Positions 1 through 6,123 of a stretch of DNA of 7,604 bases are shown here, in pieces. The notes below the pieces were generated by a model. It ran no database searches. It saw only the letters and a program-made list of their open reading frames with translations, and was not told where the DNA came from. A program made the position numbers and the translations under genes. The stretch is from JADFNO01 sp965369945 (GTDB lineage Bacteria > Planctomycetota > Phycisphaerae > Phycisphaerales > SM1A02): assembly GCA_965369945.1 (NCBI GenBank), contig CBDUST010000229.1, positions 1-7,604 of the forward strand. Reading direction: 5' to 3'. How positions within the stretch are numbered: position 1 is the stretch's first letter; each line of letters begins with the position of its first letter.

Positions 1-4
1 CCTG

Positions 5-12
5 ACCTCCTT
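5..12 (-). promoter_or_regulatory. Shine-Dalgarno of the next minus-strand gene beyond the window
   Basis: Minus-strand AAGGAGGT is a perfect anti-16S complement located 18 nt after the cheA stop codon. Four bases remain before the window edge, so a start codon is expected just left of position 1. A co-transcribed gene such as cheW would fit the context, but its identity is not visible. Confidence 0.8.
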
Positions 13-30
13 GGTGGTCAACGTTGCTGG

Positions 31-3027
31 CTAAGCGGCGATTTTCACAGTTTCGGAACTCGTGGCTTCCCTGATGAGGCCGCTCACGTCGAGAATGAGC
101 GCCACGCGCCCATCGCCGAGGATCGCGCCCCCGGAAACACCACGAGCGTTTCCAATTCCTTGCCCGAGCGTTTTGATGACGACCTGCTGTTGGCCGATGA
201 TCTCATCGACGAGCAGACAACACCTCGAGTCGTTGGACTCGAGGACAATGAGCAATGATTCGGTCGGATCGTCAATCCCCTCATTGAGATTGAAGATCCG
301 ACTCAGTCGGTAGATCGGTAGGAGTGAGCCGCGCACCGAAACGACCTCGCCTCGGCCGATCACGGAGTTGATCTGATCGCGCGTCGGTTGGAAGCTCTGC
401 TCGATGGACAGCGTTGGGATGACATAGCGTTGACTTCCCAGCCGTACGATCATCCCATCGATGATCGCCATGGTCAGTGGAAGGCGCATCACGAACGTCG
501 AGCCCTTGCCCGGCGTCGATCGAATCTCGGTCTTGCCGCGCAACGCTTCGATGTTCCGGCGAACGACGTCCATGCCGACGCCACGGCCAGAGATATCCGT
601 CACTTTCTCCGCGGTGGAGAACCCCGGTAGGAAGATGAGGTTGTAGGCCTCGGTATCAGAGATATCCGAGAGATCGCGATCGGCGGGATACATACCTCGC
701 TCGACCGCCTTCTTGAGAATCACTTCGCGATTCAAGCCCTGGCCGTCGTCTTCAATTTCGATGACGATCGATCCACCCTGGTGATAGGCGCGGAGAGTGA
801 GATTCCCCACCTCCGGCTTCCCGGCCGCACGGCGCTTGTCGCCCGTCTCGATGCCGTGATCGCATGCGTTTCGGATCATGTGTACCAGCGGATCTGCGAT
901 CTCGTCAACGACGGTCCGATCCAGCTCAGTGTCCTCACCTTCGATGTGGAGCTTGATGTTCTTGCCGGCCTTGGAGGCGACGTCGCGGACCAACCGGGCC
1001 ATCTTCTGGAACGTTCCTTTGAGCGTGACCATGCGCAGAGACATGGAAACTTCTTGGAGATCACGAATGATCTTGCCTACATGGGTGAGATTGCGCTGGC
1101 AGCGTTGCTCGGTGATGCCCTCAATAGTGGGATCCTGAATCACCATTTGCTGCGCGATAACCAGCTCGCCGACCATGTCCACGAGACTGTCCATCCGGGC
1201 CATGTTGACCTTGACCGTCGGATCAGTACGGCGCTGACCCCCCGCGGCGGGCTTGCCGGCCACGACCTTGTCAGCCGAACGGCGCGTGGCAGCGGGCGCG
1301 GCGGGCGTTTGTTCGGCAGTCCTCGCGTCGGGCTTGAGGGGCGATTCACGATCGACTCGGCGCTGCTCGCGAAGGGCTGGCGCTAGCTGATTGGGAGTCA
1401 ACTCGAGCAACTGGCCAAGCCGCTGGTTCGAGTCCTTCTTGGCCTCGATCGCTCCACTAAGTTGTTCTGCTGTGACCAAATCGAGATCCACGAGCATCTC
1501 GCAAATGAGCCTCCCGCTCTTGCTATCGGGATTCACGAGTTCTGTTTCGAATGCATCAACGTCGGTCAGCCCGGACTCAACGAGCAGATCACGCAAACGC
1601 GTAGCACCGTCTGCTTGGCGCCGCAACGCTTGATCGACCTGTTCCGGCGTGACGATGTGCATCGCTACGAGCAGCTCACCAAGCGGCGCAAACGACGGCC
1701 CGGCGGATCGGGGGCGGCTAGCAGGCGCAGTGGAAAAGTCCCCGCGAATCGACTTCTTGATGCGATCCACCAGCTCGCCGAGCTGTCCCTTGGTGGGCAG
1801 ATCCCCACCTTCCAGAGCGCCCAGAAGTCGACAGAGCATGTCGCACGACTGCAAGATCAAGTCCACGTAGCTCGAGTTCAGCGTGATCGATTTGTTACGC
1901 GCCTCATCAAGTAGGTATTCCGCATTGTGGGCCAACTCGACGATCGGCTGAAGATTCATGAACCCGGCGACACCCTTGATCGTGTGGAACGCGCGGAAAA
2001 CGGTGTTGATCAGCTCAACGTCCTCGAAATCCTGCTCCAGCGCCAACAACGCTTCCTCTGCGCTGGCGATGTGCTCGCGAGCTTCGCACAGGAAATCCTG
2101 GAGGTTCGTTTCGGCTGAAAGGTCGTCGGGGAATTCGACCGGCTCTTCGCTACCGGCATCCTCGAAGCTGGATTCATCAGGTCGCGCTTCATCGTCAGCG
2201 TCTTGCGCGACGGCCGGTTGTTCGACCTCGACGGACGGCGGTTCGAACTCTTGGCTCAGTACAGATGCCTCAGCCTGAGCGCTTTGCGACGAGTCCATCT
2301 CACTCTCAGTCACATCCGAACCGGCAGCTTCAAGTTTCGCCAGTAAGTCCCCGTACTCGGGCGCCGCGACGTTGGGATTGTCTGCCAGCAGTGCCACGAG
2401 ACCCTTCATCCAGTCGAGGAGTTCGAGGGTCTCATCCACCGGGAAGCAATGGTTGGCCTCAAGGCAACGGTCGATCGCTGATTCAGCCTCATGACACAAT
2501 TTCTGAGCGGTATTAAGGGAAAGAACGCCTGCCTCACCCTTGAGCGTGTGGATTCCTCGCCGCACTTCCGCGACCAGTTCTTGTGGATCCTCTGACGACT
2601 CGAGCTCGACAACCTGAGATTCCAGATCGTTCAGCGCACAGTCGCAGTTCGACACCCAAGTGCTCAACAAATCGTCATCAACTTCATCCAGGGGAGGTCG
2701 GGCGGGAGAGGTAATCTCGTGGTCGGCCTGTGTCTGTTCATCAGGCGCAGATTGTGCACCGGTTTGCACAGCCTCTTGCACCTGCGCGATGCTCTTGCGA
2801 ACAGCATTCAGCGCCGCTTCGGCGTCCTCGACCTCGCGGAGTATGATCTGCTCGACGAGTTCGGCTGCGGCGGTCGCGACTTCGGCGATCGGCGGTATCT
2901 CGGCGACATCATCGCGCTCGCGAAAACTATCCAGTTTTTCCTGAAGGATCACCAGAGCGCGCAGATCACTTGCGTCCGTCATGACGGCCGTCTTTGCCAG
3001 ATCTTCAATAATCGCTCTGAATGGCAA
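31..3027 (-). CDS. cheA: CheA-type chemotaxis histidine kinase with two Hpt domains and MshEN-like repeats
   Basis: The 998-residue kinase is numbered here from the TTG at 3027. Residues 1-85 are a helical region without a phospho-His motif. Hpt1 (about 115-233) has His160 in HTLKGEAG. An acidic linker follows (about 236-305). Hpt2 (about 307-425) has His348 in HTIKGVAGF. Residues 448-556 carry four degenerate repeats resembling the MshEN/GspE-N module, then an Ala/Arg-rich linker (558-603). The P3 dimerisation helices start near 604. The ATPase domain shows the N box (Asn720 in HMIRNACDHG), G1 (DDGQG, 760-764), F box (FLPGFST, 799-805) and G2 (GRGVGMD, 814-820), then PGKGST. A CheW-like P5 domain fills about 850-993. 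All catalytic motifs look intact. No P2 CheY-docking domain and no receiver are recognisable. By family it phosphorylates CheY under receptor/CheW control. The start is uncertain among TTG 3048, TTG 3027 and ATG 2982. Confidence 0.95.
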   Translation of the reverse strand: MPFRAIIEDLAKTAVMTDASDLRALVILQEKLDSFRERDDVAEIPPIAEVATAAAELVEQIILREVEDAEAALNAVRKSIAQVQEAVQTGAQSAPDEQTQADHEITSPARPPLDEVDDDLLSTWVSNCDCALNDLESQVVELESSEDPQELVAEVRRGIHTLKGEAGVLSLNTAQKLCHEAESAIDRCLEANHCFPVDETLELLDWMKGLVALLADNPNVAAPEYGDLLAKLEAAGSDVTESEMDSSQSAQAEASVLSQEFEPPSVEVEQPAVAQDADDEARPDESSFEDAGSEEPVEFPDDLSAETNLQDFLCEAREHIASAEEALLALEQDFEDVELINTVFRAFHTIKGVAGFMNLQPIVELAHNAEYLLDEARNKSITLNSSYVDLILQSCDMLCRLLGALEGGDLPTKGQLGELVDRIKKSIRGDFSTAPASRPRSAGPSFAPLGELLVAMHIVTPEQVDQALRRQADGATRLRDLLVESGLTDVDAFETELVNPDSKSGRLICEMLVDLDLVTAEQLSGAIEAKKDSNQRLGQLLELTPNQLAPALREQRRVDRESPLKPDARTAEQTPAAPAATRRSADKVVAGKPAAGGQRRTDPTVKVNMARMDSLVDMVGELVIAQQMVIQDPTIEGITEQRCQRNLTHVGKIIRDLQEVSMSLRMVTLKGTFQKMARLVRDVASKAGKNIKLHIEGEDTELDRTVVDEIADPLVHMIRNACDHGIETGDKRRAAGKPEVGNLTLRAYHQGGSIVIEIEDDGQGLNREVILKKAVERGMYPADRDLSDISDTEAYNLIFLPGFSTAEKVTDISGRGVGMDVVRRNIEALRGKTEIRSTPGKGSTFVMRLPLTMAIIDGMIVRLGSQRYVIPTLSIEQSFQPTRDQINSVIGRGEVVSVRGSLLPIYRLSRIFNLNEGIDDPTESLLIVLESNDSRCCLLVDEIIGQQQVVIKTLGQGIGNARGVSGGAILGDGRVALILDVSGLIREATSSETVKIAA
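1356..1683 (-). other. MshEN/GspE-N-like repeat segment within CheA
   Basis: This segment encodes CheA residues 449-556. The first unit (449-471) begins LGELLVAMHIVTPEQ and ends ALRRQ. The second (477-497) begins RLRDLLVESGL. The third (506-531) begins RLICEMLVDLDLVTAEQL. The fourth (536-555) begins RLGQLLELTPNQLAPAL and ends REQ. The MshEN consensus is roughly RLGxxLxxxGLLxxxxLxxALxxQ in tandem pairs. Units 1 and 4 keep LG, unit 4 is about four residues short, and units 2 and 3 have lost the G. The resemblance is by eye. Confidence 0.6.
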
Positions 3028-3034
3028 GGCATCG

Positions 3035-3039
3035 CTCCT
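3035..3039 (-). promoter_or_regulatory. Ribosome-binding site of cheA
   Basis: Minus-strand AGGAG lies 7 nt before the TTG at 3027. This selects that TTG over the TTG at 3048 (only a weak GGA nearby) and over the ATG at 2982 (no purine-rich site at useful spacing). Confidence 0.55.
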
Positions 3040-3055
3040 GGACGTCAAGGTCCAG
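3038..3055 (-). promoter_or_regulatory. Hairpin overlapping the cheA ribosome-binding site
   Basis: Minus-strand CTGGAC-CTTGAC-GTCCAG forms a perfect 6-bp stem with a 6-nt loop. Its 3' arm overlaps the first two bases of the AGGAG at 3035-3039. A competing 7-bp stem pairs 3070-3076 with 3036-3042 and would cover AGGA. Either structure could limit ribosome access. Confidence 0.4.
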
Positions 3056-3182
3056 TTCCGGGTGGCCCCTCCAGGACTACCGACAGCTACGGTCTCGGTG
3101 GGTATCGGTCAAACTGGCAGGCGGCCTAAGCCGACGTTGCCACATCAATCGGATTTCCAGCGCCCTGCGAGACGCGAGAATC

Positions 3183-3209
3183 GTCGGTGTCAGACCCAAT
3201 TGGACCGAC
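3183..3209. repeat. Inverted repeat GTCGGT/ACCGAC around CCAATTGG
   Basis: Six-base arms at 3183-3188 and 3204-3209 are perfectly complementary. The 15-nt interval contains the palindrome CCAATTGG. This is the next dyad along from the 28-bp palindrome. Arms of this length can arise by chance. Confidence 0.4.
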
Positions 3210-3211
3210 CC

Positions 3212-3239
3212 CCTATATCGAAGCGCTTCGCCATATTGG
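3212..3239. repeat. 28-bp imperfect palindrome centred on CGAAGCGCTTCG
   Basis: The core 3219-3230 is a perfect 12-bp palindrome. It is flanked by CCTATAT (3212-3218) and ATATTGG (3233-3239), which are complementary with one mismatch and a 2-nt offset. It could be a protein-binding dyad or an RNA hairpin. Confidence 0.55.
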
Positions 3240-3261
3240 CCTTGTTTGTGCTCTTTGAGAT

Positions 3262-3280
3262 CGGTGTACCCTCGACACCG
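3262..3280 (-). repeat. Perfect 6-bp inverted repeat (hairpin) downstream of fapA
   Basis: Minus-strand CGGTGT and ACACCG are separated by 7 nt. A further GAG/CTC pairing is possible across a 2-nt bulge. It lies about 65 bp past the fapA stop. The sequence after it is A-rich, not T-rich, so it lacks the tail of an intrinsic terminator. Confidence 0.5.
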
Positions 3281-3344
3281 CTCCGTCGGATAACTGGTCG
3301 CCGCGGGTAAGGGGCTGGGATGTCTCGCGCCGTGGCTACCTCGC

Positions 3345-4811
3345 CTATGCGGCGATCTGGCGTTCCTGGGCTACCTCGTTGAGCAACCGAATACGGCTGT
3401 CACCTTGTCGAAACACGAGCTGCTTATGTTCGTTCCAGCCGATCTTCACCGGTCCCTTGAGCACTTGGGTGAAAGTGAATTTTGTATCGCCAGCTTGAAA
3501 CCGGACCTTGGGATAGATGATTTTCTCGATCTGCAATTCGACCTTGCGCTGGGTGGCCATCTCCTCTTCGATCCGCACGCGCTCCTTCTCTCCTTCTTCG
3601 AGCTTTCCTTCCAGGTCGGCTATCTCAAAGTTGATCTCGGTTAGACGCTCCTGCTGCTGCGGCCCGGCAGGTCCGCGACCGGCGCTGAGTTGCTCTTGTT
3701 CGTAGCGGAACCGCTGGAGATGCTCTTCCCACTCCGGACATTCTTTCTTGAGTTGGTTGAGTCTGGCTGTCAACAGCGGAACCGATCCGAGCACGAACAC
3801 CGTCTCGGTCTCCGCTTCTGCTCCCAACGTCATGCCCCGCAGACTTCCCGTTACCGATGTGGTACCGCCGATGATCGCGCCTCGCTCACAACGAATGTTC
3901 CCACCGATGACGAGTTCGCAGTTGATGATCTCTCGGCGGATCAGGAGATCGCCTTTGATCTCGCCGCGCACGTTATTCAGGAATCCAACGTCGACATCCC
4001 CGTCAACAGTGATTTCGCCCCGATCCTTGGCGGCTATACCACGTTTGCACTCAAGCTTGCCGCCACAAACGATGGTTGCCGCCTCGACCAGCCCGTGGAT
4101 AATGATGTCGCGTGTGGCCTTGACGACAAAGCGATCTCGCACTCCCTCCCGGATGATCACCGAACCATCGAAGTCGATGTTACCGGTCGAGAAGTCGACA
4201 CACTCGGCGACCTCTAGAACAGGGTTGACCTTGACCTCACCATGATGGAACTGCAAAAGCCCGTCGATCTCGGTGGTGACGCATCCTTTGTCGTCGACGC
4301 GCAGCGATACGTCGATCTTGATGTCGACCGGCTTTCCCGGCCGAGCCTTGATCACCCCACCGATAACATCGCGACCGTCCGTGCCGTCAGTTGGAGCGCG
4401 CATTGTGGCCACTTGCGTACCTGTACTAACCGTAATGTGCGATCCCGTGTTGTAGAAATCCACAGCATCGTCGGAAGCGTCTACTTTCTTTGCAGTTGAT
4501 GGTGCGGCCGTCGGATCGAAACCGGTCGCCCAGACAAAGACCCCGTTCTCGCCATGCACGGGCTGCGTGGCTTTGGCCACGATGACTTCACAGGGCGTTT
4601 GGTCGGCTCGGTAAGCTTCTACGATCTCTTCAAGACGTTGCTCAACGGCCTTGCCGACCTCCACGCTGTGTTGCCGCAACAGTGCCACCAGTATTTGGGC
4701 GGTGACGTTGGCCGGGTCGCACCGCTCGGAGATGATGACGCGGGCTGCCACTGCGTCACCGTCAATGCGCACGCTAACTCCGAGATCATCTTGTTTTGGA
4801 GTCTTCGCCAT
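3345..4811 (-). CDS. fapA: FapA/DUF342 family protein (flagellar assembly protein A-like)
   Basis: This 488-residue cytoplasmic protein has no signal peptide or membrane helix. Residues 1 to about 80 form an alpha/beta N-terminal region. About 120-200 contains the FapA-type glycine/proline-rich segment (GRDVIGGVIKARPGKP at 146-161). About 205-343 is a right-handed beta-helix-like array of short repeating strands, seen in recurring patterns such as GNIDFDGSVII, GEITVDGDVDV, GEIKGDLLI and GNIRCERGAIIGG. About 344-428 is a charged coiled coil, and 430-475 is a short C-terminal beta region. This is the DUF342/FapA architecture. FapA is known in some polar-flagellated bacteria as a factor in flagellar assembly; its biochemistry is poorly defined. 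The ATG at 4811 has AGAGGTG 5 nt upstream. The position directly behind cheY supports a motility link. Confidence 0.88.
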   Translation of the reverse strand: MAKTPKQDDLGVSVRIDGDAVAARVIISERCDPANVTAQILVALLRQHSVEVGKAVEQRLEEIVEAYRADQTPCEVIVAKATQPVHGENGVFVWATGFDPTAAPSTAKKVDASDDAVDFYNTGSHITVSTGTQVATMRAPTDGTDGRDVIGGVIKARPGKPVDIKIDVSLRVDDKGCVTTEIDGLLQFHHGEVKVNPVLEVAECVDFSTGNIDFDGSVIIREGVRDRFVVKATRDIIIHGLVEAATIVCGGKLECKRGIAAKDRGEITVDGDVDVGFLNNVRGEIKGDLLIRREIINCELVIGGNIRCERGAIIGGTTSVTGSLRGMTLGAEAETETVFVLGSVPLLTARLNQLKKECPEWEEHLQRFRYEQEQLSAGRGPAGPQQQERLTEINFEIADLEGKLEEGEKERVRIEEEMATQRKVELQIEKIIYPKVRFQAGDTKFTFTQVLKGPVKIGWNEHKQLVFRQGDSRIRLLNEVAQERQIAA

Positions 4812-4816
4812 GCTGG

Positions 4817-4823
4817 CACCTCT
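4817..4823 (-). promoter_or_regulatory. Ribosome-binding site of fapA
   Basis: Minus-strand AGAGGTG lies 5 nt before the ATG at 4811, inside the 63-bp cheY-fapA gap. Confidence 0.7.
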
Positions 4824-4874
4824 GGCAAAAGAGGAATGGTAAACCGCGCCAGCGATCCCCGGTAACCGGCCGAC

Positions 4875-5249
4875 CTAGGGCGCCGATTCGACCTTGGCCA
4901 TCGTGTCGTTGATCCGCTCGCCCAGCACCTCGGGAGTGAACGGTTTCACCACATAGTTGTCCACGCCGGCCTTGATGGCCTCGACCACGCGTGCTTTTTC
5001 GTTCTCAGTCGTGACCATGATGATCGGCGTCTTGTTTCCTTGCCCGCGGAACGTCTTGACGAACGTGATGCCGTCCATATTGGGCATGTTCCAGTCAACC
5101 AGCAGCAGCTCCGGATTGAACGCGGCAACCTTTGTCAGCGCATCCTGCCCGTTGCACGCCTCTTCCACTTCGGTGTACCCGAGCTGACTGAGAATGCTTC
5201 GCTCGATACTGCGCATCGTCTTCGAATCATCAACCACCATCACGCGCAT
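4875..5249 (-). CDS. cheY: CheY-type single-domain response regulator
   Basis: This is a 124-residue stand-alone receiver domain, the usual length for CheY, with no output domain. The phosphorylation machinery is complete: acidic pair Asp7-Asp8, phospho-acceptor Asp52 in VDWNMP, Thr80 in the switch position, Tyr99 and Lys102 in the VKPF motif. In the family, phosphorylation by CheA lets CheY bind the flagellar motor switch. The ATG at 5249 is preceded by CAGGAGAT at 8 nt spacing. It follows cheX by 26 bp and precedes fapA by 63 bp, so cheX-cheY-fapA reads as one transcription unit. The likely phosphodonor is the CheA encoded downstream and the likely phosphatase is the adjacent CheX. Receivers of this type can also serve non-flagellar outputs such as pili, and the window does not settle this. 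Confidence 0.95.
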   Translation of the reverse strand: MRVMVVDDSKTMRSIERSILSQLGYTEVEEACNGQDALTKVAAFNPELLLVDWNMPNMDGITFVKTFRGQGNKTPIIMVTTENEKARVVEAIKAGVDNYVVKPFTPEVLGERINDTMAKVESAP

Positions 5250-5255
5250 GGAACA

Positions 5256-5263
5256 ATCTCCTG
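5256..5263 (-). promoter_or_regulatory. Ribosome-binding site of cheY
   Basis: Minus-strand CAGGAGAT contains AGGAG 8 nt before the cheY ATG. It lies in the 26-bp cheX-cheY gap. Confidence 0.8.
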
Positions 5264-5275
5264 AGGATAAGACGA

Positions 5276-5776
5276 CTAGGCTGCCGCCGGCTCAGATACC
5301 TGCTGGGCAACTTTCTTGATGGACACATCAACGGAGAAACCGCCGCACGATGACTCACAGGGAATCGAGATACATACGCTGTTGCTGGGCTGTTGGACCG
5401 AATGCCCCTTGCCGATTACAACCGAAGGACAGCTTATCCGGACGTCCAGACCATCGAACTTGGCCTTGGCATTCCCGGAGATCATGTTCACCAACTCGCC
5501 GATGGCGTCTGCAAAGTCATCGCTCTTTGGATCGAGCGCAGAACCGACAAACGATTCGACGATCTTTGCCGCGCTAGAAGTAGGAAGGCTTAGCACGACC
5601 GTACCCACAACGTCGCCGGTCATCCCGATGATACCGGAGACGTCGCTATCCAGATGCGGAAGACGACCCGGCACGGGTTTCCCGAACGACACCTCCTGGC
5701 GCAGCATCGTCTGGAAGACGTTCTGCGTCGCGCCGATGAATGCTGTCACGTAAATGGGATCCATCGTGTTCGTCAT
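5276..5776 (-). CDS. cheX: CheX-family CheY-P phosphatase / chemotaxis protein
   Basis: This is a 166-residue protein of the CheC/CheX/FliY fold, whose members hydrolyse phospho-CheY. The family active-site pattern is visible: Asp90-x3-Glu94-x2-Asn97 within the long helix, with Pro117 about 20 residues later. One such E-x2-N helix is seen, as expected for CheX-type rather than two-site CheC. The start is placed at the ATG at 5776 because TGGAG lies 7 nt upstream (5784-5788) and because the family-like sequence begins at MDPIYVTAFI. The frame is open further upstream (to 5995) but that part is compositionally unlike the domain. The stop is followed 26 bp later by cheY, so the two are very likely co-transcribed. 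The probable role is removal of phosphate from the neighbouring CheY. It could instead be a CheC-like regulator with another receiver partner. Confidence 0.88.
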   Translation of the reverse strand: MTNTMDPIYVTAFIGATQNVFQTMLRQEVSFGKPVPGRLPHLDSDVSGIIGMTGDVVGTVVLSLPTSSAAKIVESFVGSALDPKSDDFADAIGELVNMISGNAKAKFDGLDVRISCPSVVIGKGHSVQQPSNSVCISIPCESSCGGFSVDVSIKKVAQQVSEPAAA

Positions 5777-5783
5777 GCATTCG

Positions 5784-5788
5784 CTCCA
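5784..5788 (-). promoter_or_regulatory. Ribosome-binding site of cheX
   Basis: Minus-strand TGGAG lies 7 nt before the ATG at 5776. This decides the start against the longer open frame reaching 5995 and against an out-of-frame ATG at 5780. Confidence 0.7.
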
Positions 5789-5888
5789 GAGGGCGGGCGG
5801 CTTGCGCCACTCTTCACACGCGATCAACAAGACGCCCAACCGCCAACAGAACGGCAGGGACGCACAGGAAGAACGCGCTGCAATAACC

Positions 5889-5916
5889 TGATCGGCTATC
5901 AATTGGGACGACTTGA
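5889..5916 (-). promoter_or_regulatory. Possible sigma-28 (FliA)-type promoter upstream of cheX
   Basis: On the minus strand, GCCGATCA (5889-5896) matches the sigma-28 -10 consensus GCCGATAA at 7 of 8 positions. Upstream, TCAAGTCG (5909-5916) partly matches the -35 consensus TAAAGTTT (5 of 8). The spacer is 12 nt instead of the usual 11. Transcription would begin near 5880 and leave a leader of about 100 nt before cheX. Motility and chemotaxis genes are the usual targets of this sigma factor, which makes the position sensible. The -35 is weak and the spacing is off by one, so this is tentative. Confidence 0.3.
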
Positions 5917-6123
5917 CGGACATATCGCGGTCGCGCCGATCCTGCCGGCTCTTCCCGATTGAACCCTTGGCGCTACGTTTGCCCACGATCCGCAACCCGA
6001 CGGAATCCCTATGCCGTCCAGAAGCCTGCTTCCAGCTTCACCCAATAGACCCGATCCTCGATCGCGGCCAACATCCGTTTGCCGTCGGCTCGAGTCGGAC
6101 GATCGCGAAGTTATCGCTATTCC

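Larger units (their letters stand above)
3028..3344. other. 317-bp spacer between fapA and cheA with several inverted repeats
   Basis: No convincing gene is present. Short minus-strand frames of 14 and 22 codons occur but have poor starts and look accidental. The stretch contains at least three dyads (3262-3280, 3212-3239, 3183-3209) plus a hairpin abutting the cheA ribosome site (3038-3055). None is followed by a T-run on the minus strand, so I do not call an intrinsic terminator. No strong sigma-70, sigma-54 or sigma-28 promoter stands out. The size, compared with the 26- and 63-bp gaps upstream, suggests that cheA has its own control region or a structured leader. Confidence 0.6.
5777..6123. 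other. 347-bp spacer between phosphatase gene and cheX
   Basis: No convincing gene is present. The cheX reading frame is open upstream to 5995, but that stretch has no ribosome site and does not resemble the CheX family. A short imperfect hairpin sits at 6018-6035 without a following T-run on the minus strand, so it is not a normal intrinsic terminator. A sigma-28-like promoter motif lies at 5889-5916. The spacer probably holds the cheX promoter and separates the phosphatase gene from the cheX-cheY-fapA unit. Confidence 0.6.

Noticed and set aside
2979..3032. 17-residue leader-peptide frame ending in an ATGA overlap with the ATG at 2982 inside cheA
   Set aside because: The AGGAG is only 2 nt from its ATG, too close for efficient initiation. 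The same AGGAG is ideally spaced for the in-frame TTG at 3027. Coupled initiation at 2982 remains a remote alternative.
3046..3048. TTG at 3048 as the cheA start
   Set aside because: The nearest strong purine stretch (GGAGGGG, 3066-3072) is 17 nt away, too far. The TTG at 3027 is better supported.
3085..3236. Short minus-strand frames of 14 and 22 codons in the fapA-cheA spacer
   Set aside because: Starts lack good ribosome sites, the lengths are within chance, and the products resemble nothing I recognise.
3200..3260. Second sigma-28-like match (GCCAATAT preceded by CAAAG) before cheA
   Set aside because: The -10 matches only 6 of 8 positions and the spacing is about two bases short; it is too weak to call.
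5777..5995. N-terminal extension of CheX by 73 residues
   Set aside because: The frame is open, but this part lacks a ribosome site at its starts, is unlike the CheX fold, and would overlap the probable promoter. The ATG at 5776 has TGGAG at 7 nt.
6018..6035. Hairpin after the phosphatase gene as a terminator
   Set aside because: The stem needs G-U pairs, lies about 90 bp past the stop, and is not followed by a T-run on the minus strand.
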